Shown here one piece after another: positions 42,758 through 52,526 of a stretch of DNA of 64,000 bases. Source of the DNA: Ureibacillus sinduriensis BLB-1 = JCM 15800. Lineage in GTDB: Bacteria > Bacillota > Bacilli > Bacillales_A > Planococcaceae. Numbering within the stretch: position 1 is the stretch's first letter; the number at the start of each line of letters is the position of its first letter. The notes beneath the pieces are model-generated. The model was not told where the DNA came from, did not search any database, and saw only the letters and a program-made list of their open reading frames with translations. The DNA is taken from the NCBI RefSeq assembly GCF_000772955.1, contig NZ_JPVO01000055.1, forward strand, positions 637,936 to 701,935, written 5' to 3'. The position numbers and the translations under genes were made by a program.

Positions 42758-43606
42758 ATGATGAATGGATTAACTTTGCGATTACCTAAATTGAAAAGGT
42801 TGAGTTGGCGGGGAATCGCGGCATTAATAGGCTTAATCATTATCTTAATAGTTGTCATCTATACTTTTGTCTTTTTGCGACATGATCCAAATTTAACAAA
42901 CCTCGATGAACGCCTCCAAAATATGAGCATCCAGCACCCATTTGGCACAGATCAGCTTGGAAGAGATGTCCTGACTAGGCTATTGCTTGGTGCTCAGCAA
43001 ACGATTGGTTATAGTTTATTAGCGCTCTTTGCCGCCATAATTATTGGGGTCCCCTTTGGTCTTATTGCGGGATATAAACGAGGGGTGATCGATCGTGTAT
43101 TTATGCGTGTTGGAGATGGCTTTTTAGCCTTCCCAGATACGATTGTTGCAATCGTTCTAAGTGGATTGCTTGGGCCAGGTATCGGTAATTTAGTGCTTGC
43201 TATTATTATGATTAAATGGGTGAGTTATGCGCGACTTGTACGCAGTACGGTTTTATCTGAATCCCAAAAGGAATATGTACTAGTTGCTCGTACTAATGGC
43301 TTATCTCCCTCAAAGATTATACGCAAGCATATACTGCCCCATATCGTGGGACATGTGCTTGTCCTTGCAAGTCTTGATCTTGGTAAAATTATTCTGCTTA
43401 TTTCAGCTTTTTCATACATAGGTCTTGGTGTACAGCCCCCAACACCTGAGTGGGGAGCAATGTTAAATGAATCACGACCGTACTTTCAGTCGAGACCTGA
43501 ACTTATGATATACCCGGGATTAGCTATTGTGGCGGTAGTGTTATTAACGAATATGGCAGGCGATTATCTACGTGATCATTTTGATGTAAAAAAAGAGGTG
43601 CAGTAG
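42758..43606 (+). CDS. ABC transporter permease (NikC/DppC type)
   Basis: 282 aa with the NikC/DppC N-terminal helix, 'HPFGTDQLGRDVLTRLLLGA' (family motif) and EAA loop 'EYVLVARTNGLSPSKIIRKH'. Co-translated with the preceding permease. Confidence 0.9.
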   Translation: MMNGLTLRLPKLKRLSWRGIAALIGLIIILIVVIYTFVFLRHDPNLTNLDERLQNMSIQHPFGTDQLGRDVLTRLLLGAQQTIGYSLLALFAAIIIGVPFGLIAGYKRGVIDRVFMRVGDGFLAFPDTIVAIVLSGLLGPGIGNLVLAIIMIKWVSYARLVRSTVLSESQKEYVLVARTNGLSPSKIIRKHILPHIVGHVLVLASLDLGKIILLISAFSYIGLGVQPPTPEWGAMLNESRPYFQSRPELMIYPGLAIVAVVLLTNMAGDYLRDHFDVKKEVQ

Positions 43607-44406
43607 TGATTTTATCGATAGAGCAAGTTTCAATAAGTAGTAGAGAAAATAAAATAGTGGATAACGTATCACTTTCTGTAGGTGAAGGTGAATGGTTTGC
43701 GATAGTGGGACAAAGCGGCAGCGGAAAAAGCTTGCTGTCACAGGCGATTGGGCAGATGCTTCCTACAAACTTGAAGGTAGAAGGAAAGATCCATTTTAAA
43801 GGGTCGGAGTTGCTTTCATTATCAAGAAAGCAATTTCAAACGATTCGCGGGAAAAAAATAGCCTATATTTTTCAAGACTATCAAAGTTCTTTTACACCAT
43901 TCAGAACGATTGGCCAGCATTTTGATGAATACTTAAGGACCCATGGCGTATCCGATGCTAAAAGAAGAAGGATTGAATCGATTTATGCATTGGGTTCTGT
44001 TGGATTAGATGAGAATCTATATAAAAAGTATCCATTTCAGTTAAGTGGGGGTCAGCTTCAGCGAGCATCAATCGCAATAGCACTCACGTTATCACCGGAC
44101 CTATTAATTGCTGATGAAATAACAACCGCACTTGATAGTGTATCCGGACATCGAGTCTTAGAGTTGCTTGCCAAAAAACAAAAAGAAACAGGCTGTGCAA
44201 TTTTATTTATCACACACGATTGGCGTCATGTCAGACGATATGCGAACCGTTTAGCTGTCATGAAGGATGGGGAAATTGTTGAGTCTGGCGGAAAACACCG
44301 TATTCTTGATCATCCTAAGCATGAGTATACAAAACAGTTAATCGAAGCTGCACCTATACTGGGTCAAGGTCTTCCATCAGGTTTGCAGGAGGTGGAAAAA
44401 AGATGA
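43606..44406 (+). CDS. ABC transporter ATPase (NikD/DppD type)
   Basis: 266 aa, GTG start overlapping the previous stop by one base. Walker A 'VGQSGSGKSLLSQ', signature 'LSGGQLQRASIA', Walker B 'LLIADEITTALD'. Its stop overlaps the next start by 4 bp. Confidence 0.92.
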   Translation: MILSIEQVSISSRENKIVDNVSLSVGEGEWFAIVGQSGSGKSLLSQAIGQMLPTNLKVEGKIHFKGSELLSLSRKQFQTIRGKKIAYIFQDYQSSFTPFRTIGQHFDEYLRTHGVSDAKRRRIESIYALGSVGLDENLYKKYPFQLSGGQLQRASIAIALTLSPDLLIADEITTALDSVSGHRVLELLAKKQKETGCAILFITHDWRHVRRYANRLAVMKDGEIVESGGKHRILDHPKHEYTKQLIEAAPILGQGLPSGLQEVEKR

Positions 44407-45164
44407 GTTTACTTACTATAAAAGAACTAACCAAATTTTATCAAGCTGATAAAGTAGCGGTCGACCATGTGTCATTTCACCTTAACAAGGGAGAGTGTCT
44501 TGGTCTTGTTGGGGAGAGTGGTTGCGGCAAAAGCACATTGGCTCGTTGCTTATTGCGGATTGAACCCATTGATAGCGGGTCAATTTTTTTTGAAAATGAA
44601 GCAATTGAAAACCTGCATGCTCGGAATTTATTTCCCTATCGTAAAAAAATGCAAATTGTGTTTCAGAACCCAACGGCCGCGTTAAATCCAAAATTAAAAG
44701 TGAAAGATTCATTGATTGATCCATTTATCCAGTTTAAGAAGGAACTTAGCCTTAGCCATTTCTCCTACACATCCACTGATGCTTTTGTAAAACAACTTCT
44801 GGAAGCTGTTGAGTTGCCTGCTGATTTAGCACATAAATACCCGCATGAATTAAGTGGTGGACAAAGGCAGCGCGTAACGATTGCTCGTGCTATCAGTATT
44901 GAACCGGAACTTATTGTTTTAGATGAGCCAACTGCAAGCCTCGATGTAATTTCACAAAAGGCAGTGCTTACATTATTGACGGAGCTTCGTGAAACTTTAA
45001 ATCTCTCTTATTTGTTTATCTCCCATGACCTTGCTGCTGTGAGTCAAATGTGTCAACGTATACTTGTGATGAAAGAATGTCGACTGGTAGATCAATTTAA
45101 TACTGACCGATTATTCGATAATGAGCGTCATTCATATACAAAAGAACTTATTTCAATCTTTTAG
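44403..45164 (+). CDS. ABC transporter ATPase (NikE/DppF type)
   Basis: 253 aa. Walker A 'GESGCGKSTLARC', signature 'LSGGQRQRVTIA', Walker B 'LIVLDEPTASLD'. Completes the importer. The two ATPases probably form the heterodimer energising the two permeases. Confidence 0.92.
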   Translation: MSLLTIKELTKFYQADKVAVDHVSFHLNKGECLGLVGESGCGKSTLARCLLRIEPIDSGSIFFENEAIENLHARNLFPYRKKMQIVFQNPTAALNPKLKVKDSLIDPFIQFKKELSLSHFSYTSTDAFVKQLLEAVELPADLAHKYPHELSGGQRQRVTIARAISIEPELIVLDEPTASLDVISQKAVLTLLTELRETLNLSYLFISHDLAAVSQMCQRILVMKECRLVDQFNTDRLFDNERHSYTKELISIF

Positions 45165-45302
45165 GTTAAGAAAAAATGTTTTCAGAAAACGAATAAGCAA
45201 AAAGTGGAACAATTAAAATATCTCCACTAATCTATTTGTTAGTTATATTAGTTAAAGGTTAAGAGGGAAACGACAGATGAAAAAAGTTATGGAGGTGTTC
45301 TG

Positions 45303-46640
45303 ATGAAACACCGTACCTACCTTGCCCTAGCAATCCCACTTACCATCTCGACGATTACCACACCATTGCTTGGTGTCGTGGACATGGCTGTAGTAGGCCA
45401 GCTAGCCAATCCGGCTTATATCGGAGGCGTAGCTGTCGGAACAGTCATTTTTAATACACTCTATTGGTTGTTTGGATTTTTAAGAGTTAGTACATCCGGT
45501 TTTGCTGCTCAAGCGGAAGGGGCAAATGACGTAAAACAACAGATATTAGCGCTCATTAGGCCTTTATATATTGCTCTGATAGTAGGAATGGTTTTTCTAA
45601 TTCTTCAGTTGCCAATTCTAAAAGCAACTCTTGCTTTAATGAGTCTTGATTCTAATGTACTTCAATTCGCAACAGAGTATTATTCAATTAGGATTTGGGG
45701 AGCACCATTTGCATTGGCAAATTATGTCGTGATGGGCTGGCTGGTTGGAAAAGCTCGTATAAAACTAACGGTATCACTTCAGATCCTTATGAATCTAATA
45801 AACATTATACTTGCTATTGTGTTTGTGAAAGTCTTCTCTTGGGGAGTATCCGGAGTAGCTGCTGCCACTCTTATAGCAGAAATAGCAACGGTTATATTAA
45901 GTATGTTAATAGTAATCAGGTTGCTTCCTCAATCTTTTCGCTTTCCTTCCTATAAAGAGATCCTGGATCCAAAACCCTTTAAAAAAATGGTGGCAATGAA
46001 CCGGGACTTGATGATGAGAACTTTCTGCTTGCTTGTCGTCTTTAATCTATTTACAGCCAAAGGAGCCGAATTTGGGACAGAGGTGTTAGCTGCAAATGCT
46101 GTACTGATACAAATTCATTACATGATGGCATACACTTTTGATGGTTTCGCCAACGCCTCGAGTATATATGTTGGTAAAGCAATTGGATCGCAGGATGAAA
46201 ATTTGTATAAAAAAACAGTGTCATTGTCTATCCAGTGGGCCTTCATTTCCTCCCTTTTCATTACATTTGTATTTTATTTATGTAAAGGGTTTATCATGCC
46301 GCTTTTTTCCAAGACGCAGAGTGTCCTTGAGCTGACGGCCACCTATGAGTTATGGATATTATTATTCCCCATAACTGCCTGCTTGGGCCTCGTACTTTAT
46401 GGTGTGTTTACCGGTGCCACAGAAGCAAAACCTATTAGGAATTCAATGATTTATGCTTTAGGTGTTTTTCTATTAATTTTGCTCGTATCGTTACCGACGC
46501 TTCATAATCATGGGCTCTGGTTGTCCTTCATAGTATTTAGTTTAGGTCGATCCATCTTTCTAACTATGTACCTGCCAGCATTGAATTACAAACTCTTTCC
46601 TTCTGTGCAGGAGCAGAAGAAAGCATCCAAGACATTTTAA
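45303..46640 (+). CDS. MATE-family multidrug/metabolite exporter
   Basis: 445 aa, 12 helices, DinF-like start 'LALAIPLTISTITTPLLGVV'. GGAGGT upstream. It lies 139 bp after the ABC importer on the same strand and could belong to the same zinc-regulated unit, for example as a metallophore exporter; no metallophore biosynthesis gene is visible, so this is inference. Confidence 0.85.
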   Translation: MKHRTYLALAIPLTISTITTPLLGVVDMAVVGQLANPAYIGGVAVGTVIFNTLYWLFGFLRVSTSGFAAQAEGANDVKQQILALIRPLYIALIVGMVFLILQLPILKATLALMSLDSNVLQFATEYYSIRIWGAPFALANYVVMGWLVGKARIKLTVSLQILMNLINIILAIVFVKVFSWGVSGVAAATLIAEIATVILSMLIVIRLLPQSFRFPSYKEILDPKPFKKMVAMNRDLMMRTFCLLVVFNLFTAKGAEFGTEVLAANAVLIQIHYMMAYTFDGFANASSIYVGKAIGSQDENLYKKTVSLSIQWAFISSLFITFVFYLCKGFIMPLFSKTQSVLELTATYELWILLFPITACLGLVLYGVFTGATEAKPIRNSMIYALGVFLLILLVSLPTLHNHGLWLSFIVFSLGRSIFLTMYLPALNYKLFPSVQEQKKASKTF

Positions 46641-46763
46641 ATATGTAATTTCATCGTGAAGGAAATTGAAGTCTTATCTAGAATCTATTATTACATAGCG
46701 ATTGACCATCCAGAGAAGTCCGCAGAAGCTAGCAAATAAAGAAAAAGATACGGAGGATTTAAA

Positions 46764-47261
46764 TTGATCTCTACAGTTGACGGAAATGTAATTGTATTCG
46801 AACGTGAATTTGATGCTTCAAAGGCTCTTCTTTTTCAAGCATTTTCAGAAGAGCAACATCTGAAAAATTGGTGGGGACCTCGTGGTTGGATACTATCACA
46901 TTGTCATATCGATTTTCGAGTGGATGGCATCTGGCATTACTGTATGAAGTGTGTTGACGAGAATTTAGGTGACTTTTATGGCTTCGAATCTTGGGGAAAG
47001 GGAGTCTACCAAGAAATTGTGCAAGATGAAAGAATCGTTTATATCGACTATTTTTCGGATGCCGATGGAAATGAAGTTGAGGGAATGCCCTCAACATTGA
47101 GCACTTTAATATTTCAAGAGATTGACGGAAAAACGAAACTGATTAACCGTGCGGAATACCATTCTGCAGAAGCGCTCAAAACCGTTTTGGATATGGGCAT
47201 GGAACAAGGTATCATTGAAACGTGGAACCGTTTAGGTGAATATATATCTTCAATAAAATAA
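46764..47261 (+). CDS. SRPBCC/AHSA1-domain protein
   Basis: 165 aa, TTG start behind GGAGG. 'DASKALLFQAFSEEQHLKNW' and 'WGPRGWILSHCHIDFRVDG' are the standard AHSA1 opening for ligand-binding START-like proteins. A terminator follows. Single gene. Confidence 0.82.
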   Translation: MISTVDGNVIVFEREFDASKALLFQAFSEEQHLKNWWGPRGWILSHCHIDFRVDGIWHYCMKCVDENLGDFYGFESWGKGVYQEIVQDERIVYIDYFSDADGNEVEGMPSTLSTLIFQEIDGKTKLINRAEYHSAEALKTVLDMGMEQGIIETWNRLGEYISSIK

Positions 47262-47267
47262 TCGATG

Positions 47268-47299
47268 AAAAGCAATCCATCTAGTAGGGTTGCTTTTTT
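47268..47299 (+). terminator. Terminator
   Basis: AAAGCAATCC / GGGTTGCTTTTTT hairpin with T run. Confidence 0.7.
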
Positions 47300-47390
47300 A
47301 TCGTTACGTAAATTGTTGAATAGTGAGACGATAACCAATTACATGAAAAAATAAGAGCATATATTATAAAGATTCTTTATGGAGGTTATT

Positions 47391-48029
47391 ATGGAGCAGT
47401 CATATAAAATAGCGATTATTGGCGGGACGGGGAAGGTGGGACGTCATATTGCCAAAAGAGCGCTGGAAAATGGCCATCATGTACGTATGTTTGTTAGGAA
47501 TCCGGATAAATTAACTTTTAAGGATGCCAGGGTCGAAATTGTAAGAGGGAATGTTGAAAATCAGGAGGATATTAAAAACCTGCTGCACGATTGCCAAGTG
47601 GTCATTAATACTTTCGGTCAGCCCCTCAAAGAAAAGCAGATTTATAGCAGTGTAACGAAAAGTATACTTGAGGTCATGGCTGATTTGAAAATCCCGCGAT
47701 ATATCGGCGTCACGGGCGGATCACTAACAATTGAAGGTGATCGAAAAAGCTTTATAAACAGGATTGGGGCAAAGCTGTTTGAAATCCTTTATTGCGGTAT
47801 GATGAAGGATAAAAAAGCCGAATGGGATACTCTTAATCGTTCGAAAGATATTGATTGGACACTTATCAGGCTTCCGTTTATAGCGGAAGGCCCCGAAATA
47901 GGCACCATCAAAGAAAGTCTTACAAACATGCCCGGAACAAAAATAACAAACCAAGATATAGCCACCTTTCTCATTAATCAAATTGGAACTAAAAAGTATG
48001 TACACAAAGCGCCGTTTATAGCAAATTAG
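47391..48029 (+). CDS. NAD(P)-binding oxidoreductase (NmrA/SDR-like)
   Basis: 212 aa from ATG 47391 (GGAGG 5 nt before; ATG 47379 contains that site). 'IAIIGGTGKVGRHIAKRALE' is the Gly-rich NAD(P) motif; 'VTGGSLTIEGDRKSFINRIG' the central part. Probably a stress-related atypical SDR. Substrate unknown. Confidence 0.82.
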   Translation: MEQSYKIAIIGGTGKVGRHIAKRALENGHHVRMFVRNPDKLTFKDARVEIVRGNVENQEDIKNLLHDCQVVINTFGQPLKEKQIYSSVTKSILEVMADLKIPRYIGVTGGSLTIEGDRKSFINRIGAKLFEILYCGMMKDKKAEWDTLNRSKDIDWTLIRLPFIAEGPEIGTIKESLTNMPGTKITNQDIATFLINQIGTKKYVHKAPFIAN

Positions 48030-48180
48030 TGATAAGTTTGAGATTTTAAGAGTTTCGTACTTGGATGATGGATTCGAATGTTACCAACTATCACAAGATT
48101 GTTTTTAAAACACAAGACTAGAAAAATTTAATTGACAAAATGTAATAAAGGGATAAAATAAATAACAATTAATAGTTGCA

Positions 48181-48497
48181 TAACGAAGATTTGTATTACA
48201 CATTTCGGAGTATAAGAACAAAGGCAATGATAAGAACAAGTAGCAATCATGTAGACAAACAGAAAGTTACCGGTTGTTGAGAGGTGCATGTTGAACGGTT
48301 GCGAATACATCTTGGAGCTGTGTACCGAACATTTCGATTAGTAGGCTGCACCGGTTTGGCACCCGTAATCATGTGCTGTAAGTATCGTCTGATGACTGTA
48401 CTTGCAAAGGCAGGTAATGTGAATTACTTGCGAATTAAGGTGGTAACACGAGATGAATCGTCCTTTTGGTTAATCCAAAGGGGCGTTTTTTTTTATC
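48181..48497 (+). ncRNA. T-box leader (Tyr specifier) of tyrS
   Basis: T-box core AAGGTGGTAACACGAG (48437-48452) and a terminator hairpin (48459-48485) with a T run. Stem I contains GCGAATACATCTTGG with specifier UAC (48306-48308), a Tyr codon. Uncharged tRNA-Tyr should stabilise the antiterminator and turn on tyrS. The second T-box in the window differs here. Confidence 0.9.
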
Positions 48498-48559
48498 TTT
48501 CATGCCTAGTTCTTATAGAACTTGCAATATTAGAAATAATATTTCAAGGAGATGTTAGT

Positions 48560-49774
48560 ATGTTTATAAAACCCGAAGAACAGTTGAAAATTATTAGGAA
48601 AGGTACGCACCAAATTGTAGACCAGGAAGAATTGCTTGCAAAGTTGGAAAAATCCTATAATGCCAAAAAGCCATTAACAATAAAATTAGGGCTTGATCCA
48701 TCTGCTCCGGATATACACTTAGGTCATGCTGTCGTATTGAGAAAAATTAAACAAATGCAAGATCTAGGCCATCATGTTGTCATTATCATTGGTGATTTTA
48801 CGGGCCGGATTGGTGATCCAACCGGAAAAGCCAAGGGACGTGTTGCTCTAAGTGATGAACAGGTCAAGGCAAATGCAAAAACGTACTGTGAACAAATCTT
48901 TAAAGTGTTGGATGCAGACAAAACAATTGTACGGTTTAACAGTGAATGGCTATCAAGGCTGACTTTTGAAGAAGTAATAAAGCTTGCTGCAACTACATCG
49001 GTTGCAAGAATATTGGAACGGGATGACTTCCAAAATCGTTACGAAAACCAGGTACCAATCGGGATTCATGAGTTTTTCTACCCACTGATGCAAGCATACG
49101 ATTCAGTGGAAATCAAGGCAGATATAGAATTAGGTGGCACCGATCAAACCTTTAACGTACTGATGGGGCGGACTCTTCAAAAACATGGGGGCTTAGAGAA
49201 ACAGGTGGCGATTTTTATGCCATTGCTTGAAGGGCTTGATGGTACGGAAAAAATGAGCAAGAGCCTTGGAAATTACATTGGAGTCGATGAACCTTCGCAA
49301 ATCATGTTTAAAAAGGTGATGGAAGTGCCGGATCAATTAATTATCAAATACTTTGAATTAGCAACGGATGAACATCCTGATAAAGTTGACAACATAAAGC
49401 ACCAACTTAATACAGGCATAAATCCACGGGATATTAAATTGAAATTGGCAAAAATCATTACAAGTTTGTACTGGGGAGAAGAAGAGACAAAAAAGGCGAT
49501 GACATATTTCGAAACTGCTTTTCGTAACAAAGGAATCCCGGAAGATATCCCGGAATTATTAATTGAAATCGGGTCGGAAACAATAATGGATATCATTCCC
49601 CATCTTATTGAAAGAAAATTTGTAAAAAGTAAAAGCGAGTTTATACGTCTACTTATGCAAAACGGTGTGCAAATCAATAAAGAGAGAATAAGCGAGGATG
49701 ATTTGGATCGTGTAGTAATGAATGGTGAAGTTCTGCAAATCGGTAAAAAGAGATTTATACGATTTATTAAATAG
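48560..49774 (+). CDS. tyrS: Tyrosyl-tRNA synthetase (TyrZ-like)
   Basis: 404 aa from ATG 48560 (AAGGAG upstream); the longer frame runs through the T-box. Class I synthetase signatures are '[20 protein letters not shown]' (HIGH-type) and '[11 protein letters not shown]' (KMSKS), with a C-terminal S4-type region. The Tyr T-box fits. Length and start ([15 protein letters not shown]) resemble the TyrZ rather than the TyrS group. Confidence 0.93.
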   Translation: MFIKPEEQLKIIRKGTHQIVDQEELLAKLEKSYNAKKPLTIKLGLDPSAPDIHLGHAVVLRKIKQMQDLGHHVVIIIGDFTGRIGDPTGKAKGRVALSDEQVKANAKTYCEQIFKVLDADKTIVRFNSEWLSRLTFEEVIKLAATTSVARILERDDFQNRYENQVPIGIHEFFYPLMQAYDSVEIKADIELGGTDQTFNVLMGRTLQKHGGLEKQVAIFMPLLEGLDGTEKMSKSLGNYIGVDEPSQIMFKKVMEVPDQLIIKYFELATDEHPDKVDNIKHQLNTGINPRDIKLKLAKIITSLYWGEEETKKAMTYFETAFRNKGIPEDIPELLIEIGSETIMDIIPHLIERKFVKSKSEFIRLLMQNGVQINKERISEDDLDRVVMNGEVLQIGKKRFIRFIK

Positions 49775-49784
49775 TAAATATTAA

Positions 49785-50037
49785 GAGACGATAATTTTTT
49801 AATTATCGTCCCAGACTGTTGACAAACGCTTTCATCCTACGTTGGTTGTCTCGTTCGTCCCCTCATTAACGTTTTGTTCTATTCGGGTCTTCACTCGACT
49901 ACCCGCCTTGTCTGCCAAGCGTTTTCAAGACAGTATGGGTAATTTTTCACTGAAGGAAATAGCCTAAAAAACGTGTAGACAAAGTCGAAGATCGACTTTG
50001 TCTACACTCTGAGACGATAATTTGTTAATTATCGTCC
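49785..50037. repeat. Duplicated hairpin element after tyrS
   Basis: The element GAGACGATAATTTTTTAATT plus ATCGTC occurs at 49785-49811 and, with one loop change, at 50011-50037, 226 bp apart. Between them is a perfect 15-bp stem, GTGTAGACAAAGTCG / CGACTTTGTCTACAC (49973-50007). The second copy ends in a T run and can act as a terminator. The flanked segment has no ORF. It looks like a small intergenic repeat or a duplicated terminator. Confidence 0.6.
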
Positions 50038-50208
50038 TTTTTGATATTATATCGAAATATCAGTAAGATGGAACGTTTTCCAGGAATATGCGTGACTGCT
50101 AGTTATACATTATTCTATTATACTCTATTAAGGGAAGGGTATGAAAAAGCATCAACTTTGATTGATCCGTTCTAGAGAAAACCGGTCACCAAGCAAAATA
50201 AATAGTCG

Positions 50209-50496
50209 TTGCAATTTATTAGTCATATCCGACAGATAGATTATATAGTTAGCGGAGATTTTGAGGAAGCGACTATTCAAGAACTCCATCAATGTCTGCT
50301 TCCGATAGATCCGATTAGCTTTAAAAGAAGCGAAGCCATCCTTGCTAAATTAAAAGGCGATACCGAGGGAGCCTCTCGAAAATTATCGGAAGTTTTGAAA
50401 GAAATAGAAAAGAATAAAGAATTATTTGGCTTTTATGAAGCTGAGGAGTGTCTAACTAGCATATTAAAGGACGCGTTGATTGGGTTAGAAAAATAA
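50209..50496 (+). CDS. Hypothetical protein, 95 aa (doubtful start)
   Basis: Coding potential is fair ('SGDFEEATIQELHQCLLPID'), with a helical, acidic composition resembling a short TPR-like piece, but TTG 50209 lacks a ribosome site. It may be the 3' part of a longer decayed gene. Confidence 0.4.
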   Translation: MQFISHIRQIDYIVSGDFEEATIQELHQCLLPIDPISFKRSEAILAKLKGDTEGASRKLSEVLKEIEKNKELFGFYEAEECLTSILKDALIGLEK

Positions 50497-50675
50497 ATTA
50501 ATTACATACAGTCTGTAAGTTGGCTTGTTGCAAGTTACTTCAATTACGCATTAATATTGGAAAAAATTGAAAATATGGAACCTTTTCGAATTCGGAAACG
50601 TAGTTCTATATGGGAGGCACTTTGTAATTTAATGTATAGCCTATAGTTAAGCTTCAAAAGAATTGAGGAGTAAAT

Positions 50676-51170
50676 ATGTTGAAAATACTGGCGTTCTTAT
50701 CGGTTATTTTTCTTGTTGCTTTTCTCTTGTTAATTTGGTTTTTGCAATATGAAAATAAAAAAGACGATAAAAAAGATAATCTTCTGACCTTGATCGTAAT
50801 GGCAATAATATTCTCATTGGTCATCACCATGGTCATTGCACTTTTCCTTTTTCTTATTATAGGTTCCACAAATGTTATCGAAATACTGTTTTCATTTGAT
50901 ATAAGTACCAACCAAATCATTGTGATAGCCATTTCTTTTCTTGTTTACTGGCTAACAGTTGATAATATTTTAGAAAAGGTATTTAAATTTCTGATGGGTG
51001 AGAACATTTATGCCATTCTCTCTTTATCATTGACAAGAGTGACAGCCTTTTACATGATTGGAATAATGATTAAATTAAATGCTATGATAAACTTGTCGAT
51101 TTCAGCAGGTGTAGGAACTGTTTTGCTAGCAATGGATGTGCTCTATTTCTTAAAATATAATAAATTATAA
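50676..51170 (+). CDS. Membrane protein, 164 aa
   Basis: Four or five hydrophobic helices ('MLKILAFLSVIFLVAFLLLI'), with GAGGAG before the ATG. Function unknown. Confidence 0.65.
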   Translation: MLKILAFLSVIFLVAFLLLIWFLQYENKKDDKKDNLLTLIVMAIIFSLVITMVIALFLFLIIGSTNVIEILFSFDISTNQIIVIAISFLVYWLTVDNILEKVFKFLMGENIYAILSLSLTRVTAFYMIGIMIKLNAMINLSISAGVGTVLLAMDVLYFLKYNKL

Positions 51171-51442
51171 ACTATTGATCCATCTTGCTGTAGTTGCCTA
51201 TTTTCATAGACAGTTCCAGATACTTAGGTATACTAGTATTTTCAAAGGATAGTTTGAACGTTTATTCCCCTACATTTCATTAGCAGGACAATCCTCAAAT
51301 AATGGATTGTCTCCTTTATCCCCTCGGTATAAAATACAATAGCTATTGTGTATGAGGCAGAAAGAGAATATCATGAAACTGCTATTTTGGATAAAGGGCG
51401 CGTTAGCCGCAACAACATAAATATTAGGTGAAAGGTAGGCAT

Positions 51443-52024
51443 ATGAAAAGATTATCATACATACTTGGCGGGTTAATTTCTGTTTTTTTGCTAGTTCTTC
51501 TTGGAATGCAACTCAACTCAAACCTTAAAAAGAATGAGCAAGAAAAAGCTCAAGTAAAAACAGAACAATATTTAGCTGAAAACTTTCAAGGAGAGAAATT
51601 TGAAATACGTGATATTTCATCTTCCACTGACTTTAAACATTATGGTTATTTTGAACATGAGGCCACAGTAAGAAACAAGGAAATTGGGGAAACTTTTACC
51701 TTATATTACGATAAAAACATGGATTGAATGGAAGATTCCAACAATATAGAAAGACAAGAAAAACTGTTAACTAGTGATCTGCAACCTAAAATAGAGGAGT
51801 ATATCAAAAAACAGTTTGGTGAACCAAGATATATAGATACTAGTTACGATTTAGTGACTGGAAAGCCAATGATTGTTGTGACATTCAATGCCAACGATAA
51901 AGAAATAGCAGCTACTGATTTTGATGCATTTATTGCATTTTTAAAAGAGAATGCAGGGGTTGAACATGCCAATGTCATAGTGGATTATTGGACAAAAGAG
52001 TTATCTATCAATAAAGAATATTAA
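51443..52024 (+). pseudogene. Secreted/membrane-anchored protein gene with in-frame TGA
   Basis: The first half, from ATG 51443, is an N-terminal anchor helix 'LSYILGGLISVFLLVLLGMQ' and a 'VKTEQYLAENFQGEKFEIRD' domain, ending at TGA 51725-51727. The same reading frame continues immediately with ATG 51728, giving a second half of ~98 aa. Both halves resemble one YfjL-type protein ('KNMD' before, 'MEDSNNIERQ' after the stop). A nonsense mutation is the simplest reading; coupled translation of two ORFs or readthrough remain possible. Confidence 0.6.
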
Positions 52025-52152
52025 AATTCGTGCCATGAGCTAAACTTTGATGATGTTGCTGCTTGAATCTTTCAAAAGTGGCGAAATTTCAAATTTCAAT
52101 TGACAAACAAAAATTAAACGATAGAATTGTAAATAATCAATATTTGCATTAC

Positions 52153-52466
52153 GAAAGATTTGTTTTGAACATTTCGTATTATAAGAATAAAAGCTATGAA
52201 AAGAAATAGTAGCAATCATGTAAACATAACAGAAAGTTACCGGTTGATGAGAGGTGCATGTTGAACGATAGCGAATTCATCTTGGAGCTGTGTACTGAAT
52301 AGGGAATCCTTAGTAGGCTACACCGGTCAAGCACCCGTCATCTTGTGCTAAAGTATCGTCATTTGACTGTACTTGCTAAGGTAAGTAATGGAAGTTGCTT
52401 ATGAATATAAGGTGGTAACACGAGTTGAATCGTCCTTTTGGTTAATCCAAAAGGGCGTTTTTTTTT
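52153..52466 (+). ncRNA. T-box leader (Phe specifier) of an amino-acid permease
   Basis: Close copy of the tyrS leader, with core AAGGTGGTAACACGAG (52409-52424), terminator hairpin 52431-52457 and T run. The stem I sequence reads GCGAATTCATCTTGG where the tyrS leader has GCGAATACATCTTGG, so the specifier is UUC (52276-52278), a Phe codon. Confidence 0.88.
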
Positions 52467-52526
52467 AACTTTTTTTCTTATAGAGTTGAGATTTGAGAAA
52501 CAGATTTTGAAGGGAGAAAAACACAA

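Noticed and set aside
48284..48559. N-terminal extension of tyrS
   Set aside because: The region is a T-box leader; ATG 48560 has its own ribosome site and matches TyrZ length.
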